Source of the DNA: Tepidanaerobacteraceae bacterium
GTDB taxonomy: Bacteria > Bacillota > Thermosediminibacteria > Thermosediminibacterales > Thermosediminibacteraceae
Direction: 5' to 3'
Length of the DNA: 39,875 nt
Assembly (NCBI GenBank): GCA_030446005.1
Contig: JASUSP010000013.1
Span: 1-39,875 of the forward strand
Shown: piece by piece, positions 21,878 to 28,744 of the stretch
Numbering within the stretch: position 1 is the first letter of the stretch
Layout: every line of letters begins with the position of its first letter
Made by a program: the position numbers and the translations under genes
The notes under the pieces: model-generated
The model's database searches: none
Told to the model about the DNA's origin: nothing
What the model saw: only the letters and a program-made list of their open reading frames with translations

Positions 21878-22933
21878 CTATTTTTCCTCTTTCGAAACGC
21901 CCGCTTCTTCGAAAGTGGCCATTTCCCTTATTATCTTCACGGCCGCTTCGACAAGATTCATGGCAAGTACAGCACCGGTGCCTTCCCCCAGCCTCATCCT
22001 CATGAAGATCATGGGTTCGAGCCCCAGGAGGTCCAGCATTACTTTATGCCCGGGTTCCTGGGAGACGTGGGATGCTATCATAAAGTTTACTGCACGGGGG
22101 TTTATCCTGGAAGCGATAAGTGCACCGGCAGTTGATATAAAACCATCTATGATAACAGGCACCCTCCGCGAGGCCGCTCCCAGGATTACCCCCGCTATAC
22201 CTGCGATTTCCAGGCCCCCGACTTTAGCCAGGACCCCTATCGGATCTTCAGGATCAGGTTTGTTTACTTCCAGAGCTTTTCTTACGGCGTTTAATTTTTT
22301 CTCCAGGCGGTGGTCATCAATCCCAGTCCCCCGGCCTACTATTTCTTCAAGGGGCTTACCTGAAAATGCAGCAAGTATCGCGCTGCTGGGCGTGGTGTTT
22401 CCTATTCCCATATCTCCCGTGGCAATAAGGTCGGAGCCTTTATCTATGCTTTCCCAAGCGGTGGCAATTCCTGCTTCGATGGCCTTTATCGCTTCTTCCC
22501 TGCTCATGGCAGGACCTTTTGTTATGTTATCCGTGCCTTTTTTTACCTTTCTTACAACCAGGTCCGGATGGTCTACATCTGAAGCTACACCTATGTCGAC
22601 GCAGATTATCTCCGCTCCTTCGTGGCGCGCCAGTACGTTTATGGCTGCCCTTCCCGCAAGGAAGTTCAATACCATCTGGGGAGTTACATCTTTTGGATAT
22701 GCACTGACCCCTTCCTCCACAACGCCGTGGTCACCCGCCATTATTATAACGGTCTTCTTTTTGAAATCATTAAACACCTTCCCGGTTATCCCGGCTAATT
22801 TTGCAGCCAGGTCCTCCAGTGCCCCCAGGCTCCCTTTAGGTTTTGTCAGGTTGTCAAGTCTTTCTCTCGCCTTTTGCATGGCCTTACCATCCAGATCTCC
22901 TATACTTTTTAGTGCCTTTTCCAGTATTTCCAT
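21878..22933 (-). CDS. cobT: Nicotinate-nucleotide:dimethylbenzimidazole phosphoribosyltransferase
   Basis: 351 residues, the usual length. It activates the lower ligand base of cobalamin as the alpha-ribazole phosphate. TKPKGSLGALEDLA near 30-43, IIMAGDHGVVEEGVSAYP, TGDMGIGNTTPSSAI, and the C-terminal SQEPGHKVMLDLLGLEPM with LGEGTGA (the catalytic glutamate is in this part) are all family marks. It is preceded by a cobalamin riboswitch. No other cobalamin gene lies in the window. Its stop abuts the stop of the HD-GYP gene on the plus strand. Confidence 0.96.
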   Translation of the reverse strand: MEILEKALKSIGDLDGKAMQKARERLDNLTKPKGSLGALEDLAAKLAGITGKVFNDFKKKTVIIMAGDHGVVEEGVSAYPKDVTPQMVLNFLAGRAAINVLARHEGAEIICVDIGVASDVDHPDLVVRKVKKGTDNITKGPAMSREEAIKAIEAGIATAWESIDKGSDLIATGDMGIGNTTPSSAILAAFSGKPLEEIVGRGTGIDDHRLEKKLNAVRKALEVNKPDPEDPIGVLAKVGGLEIAGIAGVILGAASRRVPVIIDGFISTAGALIASRINPRAVNFMIASHVSQEPGHKVMLDLLGLEPMIFMRMRLGEGTGAVLAMNLVEAAVKIIREMATFEEAGVSKEEK

Positions 22934-22974
22934 AAAAATCCTCCCTTTCCTTTAAATTTTTTTGTAAAATAAAA

Positions 22975-23009
22975 AGCCCCTAACTGTAATAAGTTACAGC
23001 TAGGGACTT
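22975..23009 (-). terminator. Terminator of the cobalamin riboswitch
   Basis: On the minus strand, AGTCCCTAGCTGTAA pairs with TTACAGTTAGGGGCT (G-U pairs) followed by TTTTTATTTTAC. It lies between the B12 aptamer and the cobT ribosome site and would stop transcription when cobalamin is bound. Confidence 0.8.
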
Positions 23010-23024
23010 TGCCATCATCCCGTA

Positions 23025-23195
23025 GCAAAACCTTCCGAGCAGGTCTTCTGGCTCCGGTTCACCTCCCCTTGCGCCTTCCCGGTTTCCCAGTGGCATGTCG
23101 CAAGGGGAATCCCCGTTACAGCGGCGGGTCCGCTCAGGATTTTCACCTGATTCCCTATTCTCCCCATCGTAGGGCACCCGAAAGGTTATGTTATT
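23025..23195 (-). promoter_or_regulatory. Cobalamin (B12) riboswitch
   Basis: The minus strand carries the aptamer landmarks in order: GGGTGCCC, AATAGGGAA, GTGAAAATCC, GCGGACCCGCCGCTGTAA, the B12 box ATGCCACTGGG, and AGACCTGC. A terminator follows at 22975-23009. It would switch off cobT when adenosylcobalamin is plentiful. From 23196 to 23403 I see only A+T-rich DNA, probably the divergent promoter region of cobT and the DUF815 gene. Confidence 0.96.
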
Positions 23196-23403
23196 TTTAA
23201 TTTTAACGGGTTGTAATAATAATTCTCTATTTTTTCCAAGATTCCTCCCATCAATATATAATTTTTTAAATTCACCGGGCAAAAGAAGGAGTGCAATTAA
23301 CCAGTATCGAATAATTGACATGGAGCTTATCGTTTGCCTTGTTGCCCTAAAGCAAATATCTCTTAAATCGTTATAAAGATTATAAAAATAAGGAGCTGAA
23401 GGT

Positions 23404-24762
23404 ATGACTTCAGAAATAAATTCAATTGTATGCTCCACAATTTTATCATTGAAAAGTCTTTCGATATACAGAAAACTGCTGGAAAACCCATTGATAAAAA
23501 AATTCGAAAACCTATTAGAAGCTGCAAAGTCCGGCAATTCTCCACTTATCGCTGAAGCTTACTGCGACCTATTGCACGGGCTTCTGGCCGAAAACGAAAG
23601 GCCCGTCAATGTTGGAAATTCTTTTCAGAATCTAATACTCGACCTCATGCTGGAAGATGAAAATCCTTTCAGTTTGAGCTCTGAAAAGGCAGGGAAAAAT
23701 ATCCCAGATTACCTTAAAAAACTCGTAAAGACTGATTTAAAGCTCCTTAAGTCCGTCTTTGAATTTGACTTTGAAGTCATTTTGAACTTCATCAAAGCAA
23801 GGCTAGACTTTGACTTGCCTCCTATCCCTGGAAACCGCGAACTCAAGGAAAATAAGTTCCCATATCCAGAATTTTACTATATGGAAAAATATAACTTGAA
23901 GCATAAGCTGGGGGTTTCACCGGAGTGGGAAAACTTCGTAGAAGATCTGTCAGAATTCTACAAAAAAGTAGGATGCGGGATTTTCGGTAAATACTGGGCC
24001 TTCCGGGTCAAGGAGAAAGACGGTAATTTTAACCTGGTAGGGATAGCAGAACCCGACCCCGTCAGGATTCATGATATAATAGGCTATGAAGAGCAAAAAA
24101 CGGAAGTCTTGAGGAACACTGAACAATTCGTTAAAGGCTTCAGGGCCAACAACGTGCTCCTTTACGGCGACCGGGGAACCGGTAAGTCCTCGACTGTAAA
24201 GGCAATGCTTCATGAATTTGGCGAAAGGGGCCTTCGAATCATTGAGGTTTTGAAAAATCAGCTAGAATGCTTTCCTCAAATAATACCTTTACTGAGAACC
24301 AGGCCCCAGCGCTTTATAGTTTTTATAGACGACCTATCTTTCGAAGAACATGAAACGGAATACAAATACTTAAAGTCTATCTTGGAAGGCAGTCTGGAAA
24401 AGACTCCGGAAAACGTATTGATCTATGCTACCTCCAACAGAAGGCACATCGTCAGAGAATTTTCAAAAGACCGCACTGATGAGCTAAAGCCCAAAGATAC
24501 CGTACAAGAAAAATTATCTCTCTCCGATCGTTTCGGAATAACTGTGGTGTTCCCATCTCCCGACCAGGAAGCTTATCTTGAAATAGTTGAGGGGATAGCG
24601 AAGAAAAGAGGAATAAATTTGGATAAAGAAACCCTTAGAAAATTGGCGTTAAGATGGGAATTGTGGAACAATCAACGTTCCGGGAGAACTGCAAGGCAGT
24701 TTATAGACGATTTAGAAGGAAGGTTAGCAAGCGGAAAATTATTAAATCCACAGCATTATTAA
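23404..24762 (+). CDS. DUF815-family AAA+ ATPase
   Basis: 452 residues, ATG 23404 with AAGGAG upstream. An N-terminal helical region (about 1-220) precedes an ATPase core: GDRGTGKSSTVKAML (Walker A, about 255-263), FIVFIDDLSFEEHE (Walker B, about 303-316), YKYLKSILEGSLEKTPENVL and IYATSNRRHIVREF. These are the hallmarks of DUF815, a widespread Firmicute family of unknown function. A final helical lid segment is present. It is followed after 21 bases by the DUF441 gene in the same direction. Confidence 0.9.
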   Translation: MTSEINSIVCSTILSLKSLSIYRKLLENPLIKKFENLLEAAKSGNSPLIAEAYCDLLHGLLAENERPVNVGNSFQNLILDLMLEDENPFSLSSEKAGKNIPDYLKKLVKTDLKLLKSVFEFDFEVILNFIKARLDFDLPPIPGNRELKENKFPYPEFYYMEKYNLKHKLGVSPEWENFVEDLSEFYKKVGCGIFGKYWAFRVKEKDGNFNLVGIAEPDPVRIHDIIGYEEQKTEVLRNTEQFVKGFRANNVLLYGDRGTGKSSTVKAMLHEFGERGLRIIEVLKNQLECFPQIIPLLRTRPQRFIVFIDDLSFEEHETEYKYLKSILEGSLEKTPENVLIYATSNRRHIVREFSKDRTDELKPKDTVQEKLSLSDRFGITVVFPSPDQEAYLEIVEGIAKKRGINLDKETLRKLALRWELWNNQRSGRTARQFIDDLEGRLASGKLLNPQHY

Positions 24763-24783
24763 ACAAAAGGAGTTGGTAAAAAT

Positions 24784-25233
24784 TTGGATCAAGGAATTCT
24801 CTCGATTTTAATAATTCTATGTCTCGGACTTTTCAGCAAAAACAATACTTTGGCATTGGCTGCTACTATAGTATTAGGGCTGAAACTAATGAACATGAAA
24901 CAAGTCATACTCTTCCTTGATGAACATGCCATAAAAATTGGCGTGATCATCCTAACCATTGGCATTTTAACCCCTTTTGTCAGCGGAAAAATAACGTTGA
25001 GAGACATGGAAAATTTATTAAGAAGTCCGGTGGCTATATTAGCTATACTCGCTGGCACCCTAACGGTAACCTTGTCCGGGAAAGGGCTGGGATTCATCAG
25101 CGATAACCCTTCCGTAGTAGCAGGAATAGTTCTAGGATCAGTGATAGGAGTTGCATTTTTCAAAGGTGTCCCCATAGGCCCCATGACAGCGGCGGGAATA
25201 GTGGCGGTTATCTTAAGCCTAATGAAGCGATGA
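24784..25233 (+). CDS. DUF441-family membrane protein
   Basis: 149 residues from TTG 24784 (AAAGGAG upstream). Four to five hydrophobic segments, with the family pattern LGLFSKNNTLALAATIVLGLK at the start and GVAFFKGVPIGPMTAAGI near the end (compare YtwI of Bacillus subtilis). Function unknown. It shares an operon with the DUF815 gene and ends at the terminator at 25309-25338. Confidence 0.87.
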   Translation: MDQGILSILIILCLGLFSKNNTLALAATIVLGLKLMNMKQVILFLDEHAIKIGVIILTIGILTPFVSGKITLRDMENLLRSPVAILAILAGTLTVTLSGKGLGFISDNPSVVAGIVLGSVIGVAFFKGVPIGPMTAAGIVAVILSLMKR

Positions 25234-25308
25234 GAAAAGCCTCTGAGCCTCTTTGATAGAGCCTGCGAGGAGCAGGAACTTGTGTTAAATTAAACCAACT
25301 GCCAAAAA

Positions 25309-25338
25309 CAAAAGCCCCAGCAATCGTTGCGGGGCTTT
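25309..25338 (+). terminator. Terminator after the DUF441 gene
   Basis: AAAGCCCC(A)GCAA and TTGC(G)GGGCTTT arms with a short loop; the A/T-rich flanks suit termination in both directions, so it may also serve the antitoxin gene on the minus strand. Confidence 0.75.
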
Positions 25339-25420
25339 CCGTTTCAATTTAGTTTACGAATGTTTTCAATATAAAAAACAGGTAAAAAGGTAACCCTTTG
25401 GATACTTTTTTGGAATTAAA

Positions 25421-26410
25421 TTAGCTTATACCCAATATATCCCGATATATCATTAAACTTTTCCTAATATCTTTAAAATCTCGAATATCAAGGGTTTCCT
25501 TTAAATTTTCAAAGTACTTACGTATACTTTCTTGTGGAATAACCTCGCTTGAAGGCTCATTTTCTTCATATCCTCTCCTTGCTTCTCGCCACGGTTTATC
25601 TTTATGTGTCATATCTCTTAGAACCCAAGCATCAAACATTCCATATATATTGTATATCTCGTTAAGCAATTGAATTTGTTCAATATCGAACACTTTCGAA
25701 GGATCAAAATCTTCTTTTGCAAGATAGTCATAATTTTGGTACTTATACCAGATCTCTGGAGAAACTGGCCCATGTACCCACGCTTCAAGTGGGGTAACAA
25801 ATAACGGCTTGCCAAAAAACGCCAAATGCCACCCTTGAGCATAATATATCAATTTTTGAAGCTTTAATGGTGTGAGGATACTACCTTCTTTTACATCTGC
25901 TTTACTTAAAAAATATTTAGCAACATCAAATACACTTACTGTTTTTTTTGAACAAATTTTTTCGAGGGCAGCTTCAATTTTCTTTCTAACTTGATTACCA
26001 AGACAATCCTTATTTGACTCATACAGTTTTTTCATGTATACAGGATTTTGAAGCTTTTTTAACTCATCACTATAAAGTTTTAAAGGCGTAATTCCTTTTA
26101 AATACCTTTCTATAGTAGCTTCGCCCCATCCTAACAGTTTTGCTAATGTTTTGGCACTAATATCATAAGTAGTTAATATATTTTCAATTTCTTCGGTCGT
26201 AATTATTCCCGCTTTCTTTCTATATTCAGCATTAGCTTTTTTAATATTCTCGTCATCCAATTCAGGTATATATATTTCATTTCCGCATTTATTACAATAA
26301 GCTATTTGTCCAATAAAATTAATTTCAATCCCTCTTATATTATCGCTAATTTCTTCTTCTCTAACAGTATATTCAACATCCTCATCGCAATAATAGCAAT
26401 ACCTTTTCAT
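25421..26410 (-). CDS. MqsA-type zinc finger/HTH antitoxin fused to a Panacea (DUF4065) domain
   Basis: 329 residues from ATG 26410, chosen because GGGAGG lies 7 bases upstream; a longer frame to GTG 26437 has no ribosome site. C5, C8, C39 and C42 form a zinc site with the same 34-residue spacing as C3, C6, C37 and C40 of E. coli MqsA. A helix-turn-helix follows (about 65-110, ISAKTLAKLLGWGEATIERY). The C-terminal half (about 160-329) is a Panacea domain: TPLKLQKLIYYAQGWHLAFFGK, EAWVHGPVSPEIW. Panacea domains neutralise many unrelated toxins, so the protein looks like an antitoxin that both represses (MqsA part) and may neutralise. It lies 23 bases downstream of the toxin gene. Confidence 0.85.
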   Translation of the reverse strand: MKRYCYYCDEDVEYTVREEEISDNIRGIEINFIGQIAYCNKCGNEIYIPELDDENIKKANAEYRKKAGIITTEEIENILTTYDISAKTLAKLLGWGEATIERYLKGITPLKLYSDELKKLQNPVYMKKLYESNKDCLGNQVRKKIEAALEKICSKKTVSVFDVAKYFLSKADVKEGSILTPLKLQKLIYYAQGWHLAFFGKPLFVTPLEAWVHGPVSPEIWYKYQNYDYLAKEDFDPSKVFDIEQIQLLNEIYNIYGMFDAWVLRDMTHKDKPWREARRGYEENEPSSEVIPQESIRKYFENLKETLDIRDFKDIRKSLMIYRDILGIS

Positions 26411-26433
26411 CGGCACCTCCCACCTTTCCCTAT

Positions 26434-26814
26434 TCACAAATAAGGATAGTCGAGATCATACTCCGCTTCGTGGAATGAGAGACATACAACTGTTCTTCTC
26501 CCATCCCTTATTTTTAATTTTATATACACCTCTATATCCTCAAATATTTGACCAAAAATCCAGACAGTTTCCCCATTATAGCGAGGATTGTCGTCGTAAT
26601 CTGTATAGGAGTAATTTGTAATATCTAATTTTAGCAATTCTTCGTAAATAATTCTGCTGGTAATATTGTATTGCCGCATAAACTTGGAAGTTTTATCCCC
26701 TGGCCTATTTTCTTTAACAATAACAAGCGTCGTCTTTTCGTCACCACTTTTCAAAATGGAATGTAATCTTCTTAAAAAGTCTTTTACCTCATCTTCATCA
26801 CATATCCACGCCAT
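26434..26814 (-). CDS. MqsR-like toxin candidate
   Basis: 126 residues from ATG 26814 with GGAGG six bases upstream (a GTG at 26817 is possible). After a helical N-terminus (about 5-75), the C-terminal part reads GETVWIFGQIFEDIEVYIKLKI with a final strand VVCLSFHEAE, which resembles the WQDVY...GQVYLKITV...LIVSFK strands of MqsR, an mRNA interferase of the RelE fold. Overall similarity is weak and the protein is longer than E. coli MqsR (98 residues). It is followed by an MqsA-like antitoxin, the normal MqsR-MqsA gene order, which supports the call. Activity is inferred. Confidence 0.6.
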   Translation of the reverse strand: MAWICDEDEVKDFLRRLHSILKSGDEKTTLVIVKENRPGDKTSKFMRQYNITSRIIYEELLKLDITNYSYTDYDDNPRYNGETVWIFGQIFEDIEVYIKLKIRDGRRTVVCLSFHEAEYDLDYPYL

Positions 26815-26828
26815 CACACGCCTCCATA

Positions 26829-26844
26829 AGTATCATATGATACT
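26829..26844. promoter_or_regulatory. Operator palindrome 1 of the MqsR/MqsA-Panacea operon
   Basis: AGTATCATATGATACT, a perfect palindrome between the -10 region and the toxin ribosome site. It shares the core GTATCA-N2-TGATAC with the second site, 64 bases away centre to centre. Confidence 0.75.
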
Positions 26845-26853
26845 TTCAATTAA

Positions 26854-26882
26854 AATATACACGAAATATAACAAAATGTAAA
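26854..26882 (-). promoter_or_regulatory. Promoter of the MqsR/MqsA-Panacea operon
   Basis: On the minus strand, TTTACA (26877-26882) and TATATT (26854-26859) are spaced by 17 bases. The promoter lies between the two GTATCA-N2-TGATAC palindromes. Confidence 0.7.
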
Positions 26883-26893
26883 GAAAAAATTTG

Positions 26894-26907
26894 GTATCAA
26901 TTGATAC
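26894..26907. promoter_or_regulatory. Operator palindrome 2 of the MqsR/MqsA-Panacea operon
   Basis: GTATCAATTGATAC, a perfect palindrome upstream of the -35 hexamer, with the same half-sites as the palindrome at 26829-26844. Two copies bracketing the promoter fit cooperative repression by an MqsA-type dimer. Confidence 0.75.
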
Positions 26908-26919
26908 TTACAACGGTGA

Positions 26920-27071
26920 ACAACTTCATTCTTTACGAAAGAACTGACGTATCGGCGGTAATCCTCTAACGTCCGGGTAGAAATGCCATCTGCCTGCCTC
27001 GAAAGGAGAAATTCGCTCAAGATGAAATGGAAGTCCAATTGAGGAGTTTTTAGCCTTGCCAATTTTGCCAT
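26920..27071 (-). pseudogene. Integrase N-terminal remnant
   Basis: ATG 27071 opens a frame reading MAKLARLKTPQLDFHFILSE, then FLLSRQADGISTRTLEDYRRYVSSFVKNE, typical of the N-terminal core-binding (SAM-like) domain of tyrosine recombinases. About 50 codons in, the similarity ends and the toxin/antitoxin promoter region begins; the catalytic domain is missing. A GGAGG lies about 14 bases upstream, rather far. It sits next to tRNA-Leu, a common integration target. Remnant is clear by its truncation; identity is moderately supported. Confidence 0.5.
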
Positions 27072-27163
27072 AGAAAATAAAAACACCTCCTCAATCAGGG
27101 ACACCGGATTTTTTTGGCCCATTTTTGAGGAGGCTAATCCCTCAAAGCCTTGATTTCATTTCC

Positions 27164-27251
27164 TGGTGCCGAAGGCGGGAGTCGAACCCGCACGGCCTCA
27201 TCGGCCACCGGATTTTGAGTCCGGCGCGTCTGCCAGTTCCACCACTTCGGC
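27164..27251 (-). tRNA. tRNA-Leu (anticodon CAA)
   Basis: 88 bases with encoded CCA. The acceptor GCCGAAG pairs with CTTCGGC, the anticodon stem CCGGA/TCCGG holds the loop CTCAAAA, so the anticodon is CAA. A long variable arm (class II) and the GGTTCGACTCC T loop are present. Confidence 0.97.
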
Positions 27252-27335
27252 ACAACCGCACTATTATCTTACCATATCTTCGGCCATAATTCAAGAGCAT
27301 ATTAATCCAAAAAAGAGTCCAGTTTTAGGCCTGAA

Positions 27336-27351
27336 TGTGATTTTCATCACA
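27336..27351. promoter_or_regulatory. CRP/FNR-type operator upstream of hcp
   Basis: TGTGA-TTTTCA-TCACA, a perfect TGTGA-N6-TCACA palindrome centred about 47 bases upstream of the probable transcription start. CRP/FNR-family regulators such as HcpR control hcp in many anaerobes; the HcpR consensus varies by lineage, so the exact regulator is not proven. Confidence 0.7.
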
Positions 27352-27354
27352 GAA

Positions 27355-27384
27355 TTTACAGTTTTTCGGCGTTATTATTTTAAT
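27355..27384 (+). promoter_or_regulatory. Candidate promoter of hcp
   Basis: TTTACA (27355-27360) and TTTAAT (27379-27384) with 18-base spacing, just downstream of the palindrome, 31 bases before the start codon. Confidence 0.5.
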
Positions 27385-27415
27385 TGAAACAAAAAAATAC
27401 CACGGAGGGGATTAT

Positions 27416-28702
27416 ATGTTCTGCTATCAGTGCGAGCAAACTCCAAAAGGCGGTTGCACAAAAATCGGAGTTTGCGGTAAAAACGAAGATATATCCAGCC
27501 TCCAGGATATGATCATCCTGGGACTCAAGGGAATATCAGCATACGCGGTCCACGCAAGAGAACTTGGCTTTACCGACCCCGAAGTAGACGCCACCGTACA
27601 GGAAGCTCTCTACATGACCCTGACCAACGTCAACTTCAACCTGCAGGAACATATAGATATGGCGATGAAGGTAGGCAGGGCAACAGTAAAGGTCATGGAA
27701 CTTTTAGACAAGGCTCATACGTCCAAGTTTGGAATCCCGGAACCGGTGGAAGTTCCCCAGGACAAAATCGAAGGCCACTGCATCCTGGTAACCGGTCATA
27801 ATCTCCACGCCCTTAAATTACTGCTCGAACAATCCGAAGGGAAGGGCGTAAACATTTACACCCACTCCGAAATGCTGCCTGCCCACGGCTATCCAGAACT
27901 TAGAAAATACAAGCATCTAAAAGGGAACTTAGGTAAATCCTGGACCGACCAAAGGAAACTTTTCGAAGAGTTTCCCGGCGCCATCGTGGGGACCACCAAC
28001 TGCATAATGCCAATAAAGGGCACGTACTCCGACCGCTTCTTCAGCTACGGTGTGGCGGGACTTGAGGGCGTTCAGAAAATCGAAAACGACGATTTCACGC
28101 CCGTTATCGAAAAAGCCCTGTCGCTTCCGCCAGCCAACGTAGATTCCGATAAGAAGGTAGTGACCGGCTTCCATCACGAAACGGTACTTAAAATCGCCCC
28201 CGAAATAATTGACGCCGTAAAGGCCGGAAAAATAAAAAGGTTCTTCGTGATAGCAGGCTGCGACACTCCGGGCAGCGGCAACGAGTACTACAGGAAGCTG
28301 GCTTTAGCTTTGCCGAAGGACTGCGTTATCATCACCACCTCCTGCGGCAAATTCCGCTTCAACGACGTGCATTACGGCACCGTGCCTGGAACCAACATCC
28401 CGCGCTATATAGACTTCGGCCAGTGCAACAATTCCATCTCGGCGATAAAGGTGGCAACGGCCCTTGCCGAAGCTTTCAACTGTTCGGTGAATGACCTGCC
28501 CCTTTCGATAGTGCTCTCTTGGTTCGAGCAAAAAGCCGTGGCAATACTTCTTGGCCTTTTGAGCCTGGGAGTGAAAAATATCTATATCGGCCCCAAAGCC
28601 CCCGAATTCATTACGCCGGGAGTGATGAAGGTCCTCCAGTACAACTTCAACCTGAAGCTCATAAGCGATGTAGAAAAGGACCTCGCCGAAATGCTCGGAT
28701 AA
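27416..28702 (+). CDS. hcp: Hybrid-cluster protein (hydroxylamine/NO reductase)
   Basis: 428 residues, the short class III form without the helical insert of E. coli Hcp (about 550). The N-terminal MFCYQCEQTPKGGCTKIGVCG has the 4Fe-4S ligands C3, C6, C14 and C20. Cluster ligands for the hybrid Fe-S-O centre are visible in TNCIMPI, AGCDTPGSGNEYY, TTSCGKFRF and a C-terminal glutamate region. It detoxifies nitric oxide or hydroxylamine in anaerobes. GGAGGGG precedes ATG 27416. A CRP/FNR-type operator lies upstream and a terminator follows. Monocistronic. Confidence 0.97.
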   Translation: MFCYQCEQTPKGGCTKIGVCGKNEDISSLQDMIILGLKGISAYAVHARELGFTDPEVDATVQEALYMTLTNVNFNLQEHIDMAMKVGRATVKVMELLDKAHTSKFGIPEPVEVPQDKIEGHCILVTGHNLHALKLLLEQSEGKGVNIYTHSEMLPAHGYPELRKYKHLKGNLGKSWTDQRKLFEEFPGAIVGTTNCIMPIKGTYSDRFFSYGVAGLEGVQKIENDDFTPVIEKALSLPPANVDSDKKVVTGFHHETVLKIAPEIIDAVKAGKIKRFFVIAGCDTPGSGNEYYRKLALALPKDCVIITTSCGKFRFNDVHYGTVPGTNIPRYIDFGQCNNSISAIKVATALAEAFNCSVNDLPLSIVLSWFEQKAVAILLGLLSLGVKNIYIGPKAPEFITPGVMKVLQYNFNLKLISDVEKDLAEMLG

Positions 28703-28709
28703 ATAATAG

Positions 28710-28737
28710 GGCATCTCCGAACGGAGATGCCTTTTTT
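28710..28737 (+). terminator. Terminator of hcp
   Basis: GGCATCTCCG and CGGAGATGCC arms around AA, followed by TTTTTT, 8 bases after the hcp stop. Confidence 0.92.
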
Positions 28738-28744
28738 ATAGTAC

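Noticed and set aside
21819-22955. 378-codon plus-strand open frame
   Set aside because: It is antisense to cobT, which has all family motifs and a riboswitch. The translation is low-complexity (Ser/Ala/Pro/Ile-rich) and typical of an antisense shadow.
22980-23537. 185-codon minus-strand open frame
   Set aside because: It runs across the cobalamin riboswitch and the antisense of the DUF815 gene start; no ribosome site or family.
27121-27150. TTGAGG/CCTCAA hairpin as terminator of tRNA-Leu(CAA)
   Set aside because: The stem is not followed by a T run on the minus strand, so termination there is not supported.
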